Source: an uncultured Lentisphaerota bacterium
GTDB taxonomy: Bacteria; Verrucomicrobiota; Kiritimatiellia; RFP12; UBA1067
Assembly: GCA_900320855.1 (NCBI GenBank)
Contig: ONTV01000002.1
Coordinates: 1-38,875, forward strand
Length of the DNA stretch: 38,875 bases
Direction: 5' to 3'
The notes beneath the pieces were generated by a model that was not told where the DNA came from, did no database searches, and was given only the letters and a program-made list of their open reading frames with translations. The number at the start of each line of letters is the position of its first letter. Within the stretch, counting starts at the first letter, position 1. This document shows, one piece after another, positions 1 through 7,687 of the stretch. The position numbers and the translations under genes were made by a program.

Positions 1-110
1 GGCGCGCGCGTCGAAATCATGTCGGTGGGGTGCCCGCGAACTGCGGTTCGGGCGAGCAGGTCGGCGCAGGCCTCGATACCAACCGAATTGCGCGCAAGCT
101 GCTCAACGGT
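1..110 (-). pseudogene. possible IS110-type transposase fragment
   Basis: On the minus strand this stretch is open from a TAA at 111-113 to the window edge. It encodes a segment containing VGIEACADLLAR followed by RGHPTDMI. The pattern (G)(I/M)EAC, then AR, then GH about ten residues later, resembles the conserved core of IS110/IS1111-family transposases. There is no start codon after the TAA and the segment is about two residues shorter than the family pattern, so if the assignment is right this is a decayed fragment. The match rests on a few residues and could be chance in GC-rich DNA. No inverted repeats or target duplications are visible because the window begins inside the element. Confidence 0.3.
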
Positions 111-171
111 TTAGAATCGCACCCTGGTCGTCGGGCGCGGCGATTCGGGAAGCCGCATAGGCCCGAAATGT

Positions 172-186
172 GGTATAATAGGCCGC
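172..186 (+). promoter_or_regulatory. extended -10 promoter of the oadA-like gene, leaderless
   Basis: TGG-TATAAT at 171-179, with TATAAT at 174-179, is followed by a 7-nt spacer (AGGCCGC) and then the ATG at 187. Initiation about 7-8 nt after the -10 would start the mRNA at or next to the A of the start codon. No -35 is visible 17 nt upstream (AGCCGC). No Shine-Dalgarno could fit. Confidence 0.8.
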
Positions 187-1878
187 ATGATGAAAACGAA
201 GACGAAGAACCGGATCCGCATCACCGACACGACGCTCCGCGACGCGCACCAGTCCCTCTGGGCGACGCGGATGCGGACGGACGACATCCTGAAGATCGCC
301 GAGACGATGGACAACGCCGGCTTCTATTCGCTCGAATGCTGGGGCGGTGCGACGTTCGACGTGTGCATGCGCTTCCTGCGCGAGAACCCGTGGCAGCGAC
401 TGCGCGAAATCAAGAAGGTCTGCAAGAAGACGCCGCTCCAGATGCTCCTCCGGGGGCAGAACGTCCTCGGCTACAAGCACTATCCGGACGACGTCGTCGA
501 CCGCTTCGTCGCGCTCGCCTGCGAAAACGGCATGGACATCTTCCGCGTCTTCGACGCGCTCAACGATCCGCGCAACCTCGAGACGGCGATCCGCAGCGTG
601 AAGAAGTACGGCGGCCACGCGCAGGGCACGATCTGCTACACGACCTCGCCCGTCCACACCGTCGCGGCCTACGTGAAGCTCGCGAAGCGCCAGGCGGCGA
701 TGGGCATCGACTCGCTTGCGATCAAGGACATGGCGGGAATCCTCACGCCGGGGGCCGCGCGCGAGCTCGTCGCCGCGCTGAAGAAGGCGCTTCCCGACAT
801 GCCGATCCAGGTGCATTCGCACATGACGAGCGGCATGGCGGCGGCGATGTACCTTGCGGCCGCCGAGGCGGGCGCCGGGTGCTTCGACTGCGCGATCTCG
901 ACATTGTCCTCGTTCTCCAGCCAGCCGCCGACGGAGTCCGTCGTCTCGATTCTCGAGTCGGTCGGCTTCGACTGCGGGCTTGACCGCGCGGCGCTCACGA
1001 AGATCAACGCCTACTTCAAGGAGCTGAAGATGAAGCGCCAGCCGGCGAGCTCGACGAAGGTCGAGGCCGTCGATGCGGGCGTCCTCGTCCACGCGATTCC
1101 GGGCGGCATGATCTCGAACCTCCGATCGCAGCTCGCCCAGCAGGACGCGCTCGACCGCCTCGACGAGGTGCTGGAGGAGCTGCCGAAGACGCGCGCCGAC
1201 CTCGGCTATCCGCCGCTCGTCACGCCGACGTCGCAGATCGTCGGCGTCCAGTCCGTCCTGAACGTCCTCTCCGGCACGCGGTATTCGATGGTGACGGACG
1301 AGACGAAGCGCTACGCGGCAGGCTACTACGGCGCGACGCCGGCGCCGATCGACCCGAAGCTCCGCAAGAAGCTCATCGGCTCGCTCAAGCCCATTGACTG
1401 CCGTCCGGCCGACCTACTGAAGCCGGGGCTCGTCGCGGCGGCGGACGAGCTGCCGCCGAACACGATTCAGGCGGAGGAGGACATCCTCTCCTACGCGCTT
1501 TTCCCGGAGGTTGCGCTTGGCTACTTCAAGTGGCGCAAGGAGGGCGGGCCGATTCCGGCGGACGAGGAGGAGGCCGCGCGCGCGTCCGAGCCGGCGGCGG
1601 CGTCCGCGCCGAAGGCGACGGCTGCCCGCCCGGCGGCGGCCGTCTCCGGCACGCCGGTGCTTGCGCCGCTCAACGGCACGTTCTACCGCAGCGACGCGCC
1701 CGGCAAGCCGCAGATGGCGGCGGACGGCGCGTCCGTCAAGGCGGGCGACGCGGTCTGCGTCGTCGAGGCGATGAAGCTCTTCAACCCGATCAAGGCCCCG
1801 GCGTCCGGCAAGATCACGTTCCTGGTCGAGCATGGGAAGGGCGTCCAGAAGGGTCAGGTCCTCGCGACGATTGGATAG
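187..1878 (+). CDS. oadA: biotin-dependent carboxyltransferase (oxaloacetate decarboxylase alpha / pyruvate carboxylase subunit B type)
   Basis: A 563-aa protein with an N-terminal HMGL-like carboxyltransferase barrel. DTTLRDAHQS (residues 14-23) carries the first metal ligand. IKDMAG has the lysine (K180) that is carbamylated and binds metal in this family. HSH at 210-212 supplies the metal-binding histidines. A PYC/OADA conserved domain follows, then an Ala/Pro linker (about 455-485) and a biotinyl domain with EAMKL, where K530 is the expected biotinylation site 34 residues from the end. The biotinyl domain reads like AccB (GTFYRS near its start) more than like typical OadA. No beta or gamma sodium-pump subunit and no biotin carboxylase lies nearby, so it could act as OadA, as pyruvate carboxylase subunit B, or in a transcarboxylase; sequence alone does not decide. 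The ATG at 187 is chosen because it falls exactly 7 nt after a strong -10; a second ATG follows at once. Confidence 0.9.
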   Translation: MMKTKTKNRIRITDTTLRDAHQSLWATRMRTDDILKIAETMDNAGFYSLECWGGATFDVCMRFLRENPWQRLREIKKVCKKTPLQMLLRGQNVLGYKHYPDDVVDRFVALACENGMDIFRVFDALNDPRNLETAIRSVKKYGGHAQGTICYTTSPVHTVAAYVKLAKRQAAMGIDSLAIKDMAGILTPGAARELVAALKKALPDMPIQVHSHMTSGMAAAMYLAAAEAGAGCFDCAISTLSSFSSQPPTESVVSILESVGFDCGLDRAALTKINAYFKELKMKRQPASSTKVEAVDAGVLVHAIPGGMISNLRSQLAQQDALDRLDEVLEELPKTRADLGYPPLVTPTSQIVGVQSVLNVLSGTRYSMVTDETKRYAAGYYGATPAPIDPKLRKKLIGSLKPIDCRPADLLKPGLVAAADELPPNTIQAEEDILSYALFPEVALGYFKWRKEGGPIPADEEEAARASEPAAASAPKATAARPAAAVSGTPVLAPLNGTFYRSDAPGKPQMAADGASVKAGDAVCVVEAMKLFNPIKAPASGKITFLVEHGKGVQKGQVLATIG

Positions 1879-1887
1879 GTTCGCATC

Positions 1888-2697
1888 ATGATAACCGTGG
1901 TCATTGCCGTGGCCGCCGCGTGCGGCTGTTTTTCCCTCGCGTACTTTGTGGGGGACTGGGGTGCCGGGTGGAGCGTCTTTGCGGGCGTGCTCGGCTTCGG
2001 GGTGTTTCAGGGCATCGCCGGCTTCCTGATCCAGAAGCGGGTCAAGGCCGAGATGGAGAGGGTCCAGGCCATCCTCCTGGCCGGGCAGAAGCGCCTCCAG
2101 GCGAAGATGCAGCGCTGGCAGATCCGTCCGCCGAGTTCGGTCGCCGCCGCGCAGAAGGAAATCTTCGAGGACACGAAGGTCTTCGTGAAGGAGGCCCTCG
2201 CCCAGACCGAGGAGCTGCGGAAGTTCAAGCCGTGGGTGCCGCTCATGGGGCGGCAGATCGCGACGGCCCAGCTCCAGCTCTCCTGGATGGTCAAGGACTT
2301 CAAGACCGTCGACCGCCTTCTGCCGCAGGCGATCTGCCTCGACCCGACGATGAGCTGCATCAAGATGGCGCGGCTCTACATGCTGGAGAAGCCGACGGAC
2401 GAGATCGCGAAGGTCTACCGCAAGGCCGTCGGCCGCGTGCGCTACAACGGCAACGTCCTTCTCGCGGCGACGATGAGCTGGATCCAGGTTCGGCGCGGCG
2501 ACGCGGACGGCGCGTTCAAGACGCTGACGGAGGCCCTGAAGAAGAGCGACGACGCGACGCTGAAGCGCAACCACGAGACGCTCATGAACAACCGCGTCGC
2601 GCACTTCACCAATTCGGGCCTGGGCGATCCGTGGTACTCGCTTCTCCTCGAAGAGCCGAAAGTCCACCAGCAGAGGCCGAGGAGCGTGTACAGGTAA
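1888..2697 (+). CDS. membrane-anchored helical/TPR-like protein of unknown function
   Basis: I do not recognise this 269-aa protein as a named family. Residues about 1-20 and 25-47 are hydrophobic and Gly/Ala-rich, suggesting one or two membrane segments. A charged, coiled-coil-like helix follows (about 48-75, rich in K, E, R and Q). The rest is helical, with TPR-like pairs such as AAATMSWIQVRRGDADGAF and a following TLTEALKKS. It begins 9 nt after the oadA-like stop and ends just where the GTTTGGNN octamer array begins, so it is probably in the same operon as its neighbours. A scaffolding or envelope role is only a guess from topology. Confidence 0.7.
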   Translation: MITVVIAVAAACGCFSLAYFVGDWGAGWSVFAGVLGFGVFQGIAGFLIQKRVKAEMERVQAILLAGQKRLQAKMQRWQIRPPSSVAAAQKEIFEDTKVFVKEALAQTEELRKFKPWVPLMGRQIATAQLQLSWMVKDFKTVDRLLPQAICLDPTMSCIKMARLYMLEKPTDEIAKVYRKAVGRVRYNGNVLLAATMSWIQVRRGDADGAFKTLTEALKKSDDATLKRNHETLMNNRVAHFTNSGLGDPWYSLLLEEPKVHQQRPRSVYR

Positions 2698-2763
2698 GTC
2701 TGGGCGTTTGGATGTTCGGGCGTTTGGAAGTTTTGAGGCTTTTGGAGGTTCGGTAGTTTGGTC
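2698..2763 (+). repeat. octamer array GTTTGGNN filling the gap before murU-amgK
   Basis: About eight imperfect units: GTCTGGGC, GTTTGGAT, GTTCGGGC, GTTTGGAA, GTTTTGAG, a 10-nt variant, GTTCGGTA and GTTTGGTC. The first six bases are semi-conserved and the last two vary. The array fills the space from the stop at 2695-2697 to the next gene. GGAGG (2744-2748) and the TTG start codon (2758-2760) both lie inside it. On the other strand the unit is NNCCAAAC, the same as the array inside iorA at 31145-31200. Confidence 0.85.
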
Positions 2764-4458
2764 AAGAAAGCAGTCATCCTCGCGGCGGGGCATGGGACGC
2801 GGCTGAGGCCGTTCACGTGCGCGACGCCGAAGCCGCTCCTGCCCGTCTGGGGCGAGACGATGCTCGACCGCGTGCTGGCGCTTCTGCGCGCGCGCGGCGT
2901 CGAGGACGTCGTCGTCAATTCCCATCACCTGCACGAGCAGATCCGCGCGTGGAGCGACGCCGTCCGCCGCGACGCGCAGGCGGCGGGCGAGAGGCTGCGC
3001 CTCAAGGTGAGCTACGAGCCGGAGATCCTGGGAAGCGGCGGCGTCCTCAACCCGATCCGCGACTGGATCGGCGACGAGCCGTTCTACCTCGTCAACGCCG
3101 ACATCGTCGTCGAGAACGTGCCGGACCTGGACGCGGCGTTTGCGGCGGTGCGGGCGACGGACGACGTCCTCGGCGTCTGCCTCGCCACGGAGTCGGGGCC
3201 CCGGACGGTCGAGGTCGAGCCGGAGTCGGGTTTCGTCACGAACTGGAAGAGCGACGACGCGGGGCTGGACGGGACGTTCACCTACTGCGGGCTCGCCGTC
3301 CTGAAGCCGCGCGTCCTCGACTACGTGAAGCCGGAGGGCTTCTCGTCGATCGTCACGGCCTACGAGGCGGCGATGATGGCCGGGCATTTCATGAAGGCCG
3401 TCCGTTCGGGCGACCTCCTCTGGGAGGACGCGGGGACGGTGGCGCGCTACCTGGACCTCAACCGCGACGGCGACGACAACGCCTTCGCCGACATCCCCCA
3501 GCTCAAGGCGACGGGCGCGGCGGACTTCACGTTCCTCGGCGCGCGCGGCAGCGACCGCGTCTTCTTCGGCTGCGACAAGGGCATCGCCATCCTCTACGAC
3601 GACGGCAACCGCAACGAGAACGGCAAGTATCCGGGCCACGCGCGCTGGCTCAAGGCGAAGGGCGTGCCCGTGCCGGACGTCCTGTTCGACGATCCGACGA
3701 CGAAGACGATGATCCTCGCGCACGCGGGCGTCGAGCGGAAGATGTCGCTGGAAGACGAGGCGAAGGTCGTCGAGGCGCTGGCCGCGTTCAACGCGCTGGG
3801 CGCCGAGCCCGACCTTCCCGACCTCCTGCCGCCGTTCGACGACGAGACGTGGGAGTGGGAACACGACCTCTTCGCGAAGCACTGCCTCGGCACGCGCTTC
3901 GGGCGCACGCTCCCGTCGGCGGCGAAGGCGGAGCTTGAGAAGGTCGCGGAAATCCTCGAACGCGAGCCGAAGGCGCTCGTCCACCGCGACTTCCAGTCCA
4001 CGAACATCCTCTGGAAGGGCGACCGGCTCTCGTTCATCGACTTCCAGGGCATGCGCCTCGGGCCGGCGGCCTACGACCTCGCCTCGTTCGTCTACGATCC
4101 CTACGTGACATTCACGGACGACGCGCGGCGCGCGCTCGTCGCGCTCTATGCGCAGAAGACCGGGCGCGACGACCTGCCGAAGGTCCTGCCGTTCGCGGCC
4201 GTCCAGCGGCTCGTGCAGTGCCTCGGCGCCTATGGGCGTCTCGCGTCCGTCGGCCAGCCCCAGTTCGGGAAGCACGTCCTGCCCGCGCTCGAGAACCTGC
4301 TCGACGCGGCGGACAAGGCGGGGCTGGACGCGGTCGGCGCGCTGGCGGAAGACCTTATCGCCGCCGAGACGCGGCGGCACGCACACGACGATCACGATCA
4401 CGCGCCCGGCACGGCCTGCGCGTGCGGACATTCCCACGGCCCGGCGGCACACGCATGA
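2758..4458 (+). CDS. fused sugar-1-phosphate nucleotidyltransferase / sugar kinase (MurU-AmgK type)
   Basis: A 566-aa bifunctional protein. The N-terminal half (about 1-240) is a nucleotidyltransferase with LAAGHGTRLRPFT, PKPLLPV and the metal-binding NAD of VNADIVV. The C-terminal half (about 255-530) is an aminoglycoside-phosphotransferase-like kinase, with HRDFQSTNIL (H409, D411) as catalytic loop and FIDFQ (D428) as metal site. Separate MurU and AmgK enzymes convert MurNAc to MurNAc-1-P and then UDP-MurNAc in cell-wall recycling. The fusion would do both steps, but other sugars are possible. The last 28 residues are a His-rich tail (seven His, two Cys) that may bind metal. The start is TTG at 2758, preceded at 9 nt by GGAGG; both signals lie within the octamer array. 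The stop overlaps the next start (ATGA at 4455). Confidence 0.82.
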   Translation: MVKKAVILAAGHGTRLRPFTCATPKPLLPVWGETMLDRVLALLRARGVEDVVVNSHHLHEQIRAWSDAVRRDAQAAGERLRLKVSYEPEILGSGGVLNPIRDWIGDEPFYLVNADIVVENVPDLDAAFAAVRATDDVLGVCLATESGPRTVEVEPESGFVTNWKSDDAGLDGTFTYCGLAVLKPRVLDYVKPEGFSSIVTAYEAAMMAGHFMKAVRSGDLLWEDAGTVARYLDLNRDGDDNAFADIPQLKATGAADFTFLGARGSDRVFFGCDKGIAILYDDGNRNENGKYPGHARWLKAKGVPVPDVLFDDPTTKTMILAHAGVERKMSLEDEAKVVEALAAFNALGAEPDLPDLLPPFDDETWEWEHDLFAKHCLGTRFGRTLPSAAKAELEKVAEILEREPKALVHRDFQSTNILWKGDRLSFIDFQGMRLGPAAYDLASFVYDPYVTFTDDARRALVALYAQKTGRDDLPKVLPFAAVQRLVQCLGAYGRLASVGQPQFGKHVLPALENLLDAADKAGLDAVGALAEDLIAAETRRHAHDDHDHAPGTACACGHSHGPAAHA

Positions 4459-6572
4459 GCGCGATCCGCCAGTTCCTCGCGCGCGTCAAGGCCAGCGGCG
4501 TCCGTCGGCCCGGTGCGGTCAAGACGGTCGCGATGGGCGTCGCGCGGACGTTTGACGCCTACGACGTCGGCGACGACACGTTCGTCTTCGAGCGCGGGAT
4601 CGGCGCGCGGCTCTCGGCGCGCGCGAGCGTCCTCATCGTCGAGAAGGGGGTGCTGCGCCGCCGCGCGAAGGGGCGCGTCCTCACGCTCACGACGGGCAAC
4701 CACGCCGTCGCGGCGTTTCCGCTCCTGGACGGGCGTTTCTGGCGGCTCTCGGCGCTCAAGGCCGACGCGCGCGGCGACGTCCTCATGCGCCAGGTCCTCT
4801 GCGCGAACGTGACGGGCGACACGATCGAGCTCTCGCAGCGCGAGGTGCCGACCGCCGCGCTCGTCCGCGCCGACGGCTGGCTCGTCTCGACGGTCGGCTT
4901 CTCGTTTGCGGACATCGTCATGGGCGAGCGCAACGAGGCGACGCTTGAACACTACCGTCGCCTCGGGCAGGAGTGGCGCGTCAAGCCGCTCGCGTGGACG
5001 GAGGGCGAGATGCGCGTCGCGCTCGCCGCCGCGAAGAAGCGCATCGGCACGAGCCTGTCCTACTACCACTCGGCGCGCGGCGTCCACTGGCTGACCTTCC
5101 CCGAGTTCCAGCGCTTCTCCGCCCTGGCCGAGTCGGATCCGGCGGCGTTCCTGCGCGGGCTCAAGGAGCTCGTCGGCGTCTACGAGGGCAACCGCGTCTC
5201 GTTCATGCGTCAGCCGAAGTACCGGGGCCACCACGAGATCGAGTGCTTCGGCCTCCTGCGCGGCATCGCGGCGAGCCGGCTCGTGCCGGAGATCGAGCGG
5301 CTCATGGAGGCCGTCGCGCTCGGCCGCCTCGGCCAGCTCGGCGTCATCCAGAAGGTGCAGGAGATCGTCGCGCTCTACCGCTCGCTTCTCGCGCGCCCGG
5401 CGCTTGCGGACGCGGAGTCGAAGGACTTCGTCGAGACGCTCTACATGCACATCACGGGCGAGGTCTACGCCGTCGGCGGCGAGGGCGCGACGCCTGCGTT
5501 CGACGACCGGCGCACGGCGCTCCCCGGCGCGACGTTCGTGGACGGGCGGCCCGTCCTGCATCCGGGGGCGGACGCGCGCACGGAGATCCTCGTCGCGAAC
5601 CTGCGCGGCTTCATGTCGAAGGACGAGGTCGTCGAGTACGCGAACGTCTACGAGCTGCGCACGAAGGACGAGGACGTCCCGCTGGGCCGGGGCGACACGC
5701 GCGAGATCGTCTACAAGACGAGCCGGCGTCCGCTCGAGAACGCGCTCGTCGAGAAGCGCCTCGCCGGGTCGGGCAAGGGCTATTCGGCCTACCTCCTCTC
5801 GCGCATCGGCGCGCTGCGCTCGCTCGGCATCGCGCTGAGCGACTACTACCAGCTTCTGAAGCATCGGCCCGGCCGACGGCACGGCAGCCACGAGCACTAC
5901 ATCCGCCGGCGGTGCGAGGGCGAGCCGATGGACGCGATTCCCGCGAACTACTTCCAGTCGGCGGACGGCTCGGGCGCGGAGGAGAAGGAGGTCGTCCTCT
6001 CGCTCGCGACGCTGATGGGCGATGCGGCCGCGCAGAACCTCGCGATGAAGAAGTTCGACCCCGCGTCGGGAACGCCGCTCTACGGCATCGGCAAGGAGAT
6101 CTACGAGTTCGAGTACGACCTCGTGCGCGAAATGGTCGTCCCGAAGCGCGTGACGACGTGTTCCGTGCGCGGCAGCTTCGGCTGGCCGGACCTTGCCTAC
6201 ACGGACGCGAACCTTGACGCGATCGCGAACTTCTACCTCGGCTACTTCGCGCACTCGGTGAAGGCGTATGCGACGCGCCATCCCTGCGCGACGATGGCGG
6301 AGGTCGCCGAGCGGTTCATGAGCGGCTTCGAGTTCCGCATCCGCGCGCTCGAGTGGCAGTTCTCCGTCCTACGCGACCGGTTCGAGGCGTTTCGGCCGGA
6401 CGTGCCCGCGCGCTTCGGCTTCGACGCGAAGTGGCGCTTCGCCCTCTGGGCGCTCGAACGGCACGAGCGCCGCCTCCCGCGTCTGCGCCGCCTCTTCTTC
6501 GAGAAGGTGAAGGTCATCGAAGACGAGGCCACGCGGGGGGCGACTAGACGCGGAGCGCGTGGGATGGTATAA
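4455..6572 (+). CDS. unrecognised 705-aa cytoplasmic protein coupled to murU-amgK
   Basis: I cannot assign this protein to a family. It has no signal peptide or clear membrane segment. The N-terminal 180 residues are beta-rich. The middle is helical, with SYYHSARGVHW and the segment FMRQPKYRGHHEIECFG. The C-terminal third has GSHEHYIRRR, a stretch beginning YGIGKEIYEFEYD, and SVRGSFGWPDL, dense in charged and aromatic residues and perhaps a conserved active-site core. The ATG at 4455 overlaps the preceding stop by 4 nt, so translation is probably coupled and a link to sugar or cell-wall metabolism is likely but unproven. The stop TAA (6570-6572) lies inside the TATAAT of the next promoter, so the protein ends in Met-Val. 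Confidence 0.75.
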   Translation: MSAIRQFLARVKASGVRRPGAVKTVAMGVARTFDAYDVGDDTFVFERGIGARLSARASVLIVEKGVLRRRAKGRVLTLTTGNHAVAAFPLLDGRFWRLSALKADARGDVLMRQVLCANVTGDTIELSQREVPTAALVRADGWLVSTVGFSFADIVMGERNEATLEHYRRLGQEWRVKPLAWTEGEMRVALAAAKKRIGTSLSYYHSARGVHWLTFPEFQRFSALAESDPAAFLRGLKELVGVYEGNRVSFMRQPKYRGHHEIECFGLLRGIAASRLVPEIERLMEAVALGRLGQLGVIQKVQEIVALYRSLLARPALADAESKDFVETLYMHITGEVYAVGGEGATPAFDDRRTALPGATFVDGRPVLHPGADARTEILVANLRGFMSKDEVVEYANVYELRTKDEDVPLGRGDTREIVYKTSRRPLENALVEKRLAGSGKGYSAYLLSRIGALRSLGIALSDYYQLLKHRPGRRHGSHEHYIRRRCEGEPMDAIPANYFQSADGSGAEEKEVVLSLATLMGDAAAQNLAMKKFDPASGTPLYGIGKEIYEFEYDLVREMVVPKRVTTCSVRGSFGWPDLAYTDANLDAIANFYLGYFAHSVKAYATRHPCATMAEVAERFMSGFEFRIRALEWQFSVLRDRFEAFRPDVPARFGFDAKWRFALWALERHERRLPRLRRLFFEKVKVIEDEATRGATRRGARGMV

Positions 6573-6580
6573 TATGCCCC
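6566..6580 (+). promoter_or_regulatory. extended -10 promoter of galM, leaderless
   Basis: TGG-TATAAT with TATAAT at 6568-6573, a 7-nt spacer (ATGCCCC), then ATG at 6581. A partial -35 (TAGACG, 6545-6550) sits 17 nt upstream. The -10 includes the stop codon of the upstream gene. Predicted start of transcription is at or next to the start codon. Confidence 0.8.
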
Positions 6581-7687
6581 ATGATGAAAAAGCCTTCTTA
6601 CAGTGTGTCTGCATTTGGCGTGACAAAATATGGCGAAAAAGCGCAGAAGTTCACTCTTTTCGGCGCGGGCGGAGTTGTCATGGAAGTCTCCGACTACGGC
6701 GGAAAGATCGTGAAGCTCTTCACGCCCGACCGCAAGGGCAAGATGCAGGATGTCGTCGTGGGCTTCGATTCCCCCGCTGGCTGGGATGACGGCGACCCCT
6801 ATTGGGGGTGCATCATCGGCCGCTATGGCAACCGCATCGCCGACGGCATCTTCAAGATGGGCGGCAAGACCTACAAGCTCCCGGCTATCAACAACGCCCC
6901 GAACGGCATCGGCTGCAATCTGCATGGCGGCGCGCGCGGCTGGAATGCCTACGTCTGGGCGGCGGAGCCGTTTGTTCGCGGGACGGACGTCGGCGTCGTC
7001 TTCACGCACGTCTCGCCCGACGGCGACGAGGGCTTCCCCGGCCGGGTCGAGGCGAAGGTGACGTACACGCTTACGGCGAAGAACGTCTGGCGCGTCGACT
7101 ACGAGGCCGTCACAGACCAGCTCACGCCCATCAACATGACGCAGCACGTCTACTTCAACTTCAAGGGCGAGGCCGGCGGTTCGATCGAAGACCACGTCCT
7201 CAAGATTCCCGCGAAGAGCTTCTTGCCGACGGATGCGGGGCAGATCCCGACCGGGCGTGTCAAGCCGGTCGCGGGGACGCCGTTCGACTTCACGAAGGGG
7301 ATGCGCATCGGAGAGAAGATCAACGCCGCGAACCGCGACCTTGAGATCGGCAAGGGCTATGACCACAGCTGGGTCCTCGACAAGGGCGAGATGGTGACGA
7401 AGAAGAAGTCGAAGCGCCTCAATCTTGCCGCGACGTTGTCCTGTCCGCTGAACGGGCGGCAGGTCGCGGTCTGGACGACCGAGCCCTGCATCCAGGTCTA
7501 CACGGCGAACTGGGCGCGCTACGAGCAGACGGCGAAGGGCGGCGAGCATCTCTCGTTCCGCTGCGGCTGCGCGCTTGAGACCCAGCACGCGCCCGATTCG
7601 CCGAACCAGCCGCGCTGGCCGAGCGTCTTCGTGCAGCCGGGCGCGGTCTATTCGTCAACGACCGAATTCCGCTTCTCGGCGAAGTGA
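6581..7687 (+). CDS. galM: aldose 1-epimerase (mutarotase)
   Basis: A 368-aa galactose mutarotase that interconverts alpha and beta anomers of aldoses. Family landmarks appear in order: GRYGNRI (substrate-binding Arg), NLHGG (His), TQHVYFNF (catalytic His), YDHSWVLD (Asp) and ALETQHAPDSPNQP (catalytic Glu). There is no signal peptide, so it acts in the cytoplasm. Two Met codons open the frame; the first is chosen because it lies 7 nt after the -10, the same spacing as at 187. The mRNA would begin ATGATGAAAA, as for the gene at 187. The stop overlaps the next gene's GTG start (GTGA). It may serve the glycoside-degrading genes further downstream. Confidence 0.93.
   Translation: MMKKPSYSVSAFGVTKYGEKAQKFTLFGAGGVVMEVSDYGGKIVKLFTPDRKGKMQDVVVGFDSPAGWDDGDPYWGCIIGRYGNRIADGIFKMGGKTYKLPAINNAPNGIGCNLHGGARGWNAYVWAAEPFVRGTDVGVVFTHVSPDGDEGFPGRVEAKVTYTLTAKNVWRVDYEAVTDQLTPINMTQHVYFNFKGEAGGSIEDHVLKIPAKSFLPTDAGQIPTGRVKPVAGTPFDFTKGMRIGEKINAANRDLEIGKGYDHSWVLDKGEMVTKKKSKRLNLAATLSCPLNGRQVAVWTTEPCIQVYTANWARYEQTAKGGEHLSFRCGCALETQHAPDSPNQPRWPSVFVQPGAVYSSTTEFRFSAK

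Noticed and set aside
1414-4452. Very long open frames on the minus strand (also 17792-21292 and 35185-38685)
   Set aside because: They lie opposite genes with clear family motifs, are Arg/Glu/Leu-rich in the way GC-rich antisense frames are, and have no promoter, Shine-Dalgarno or recognisable domain.
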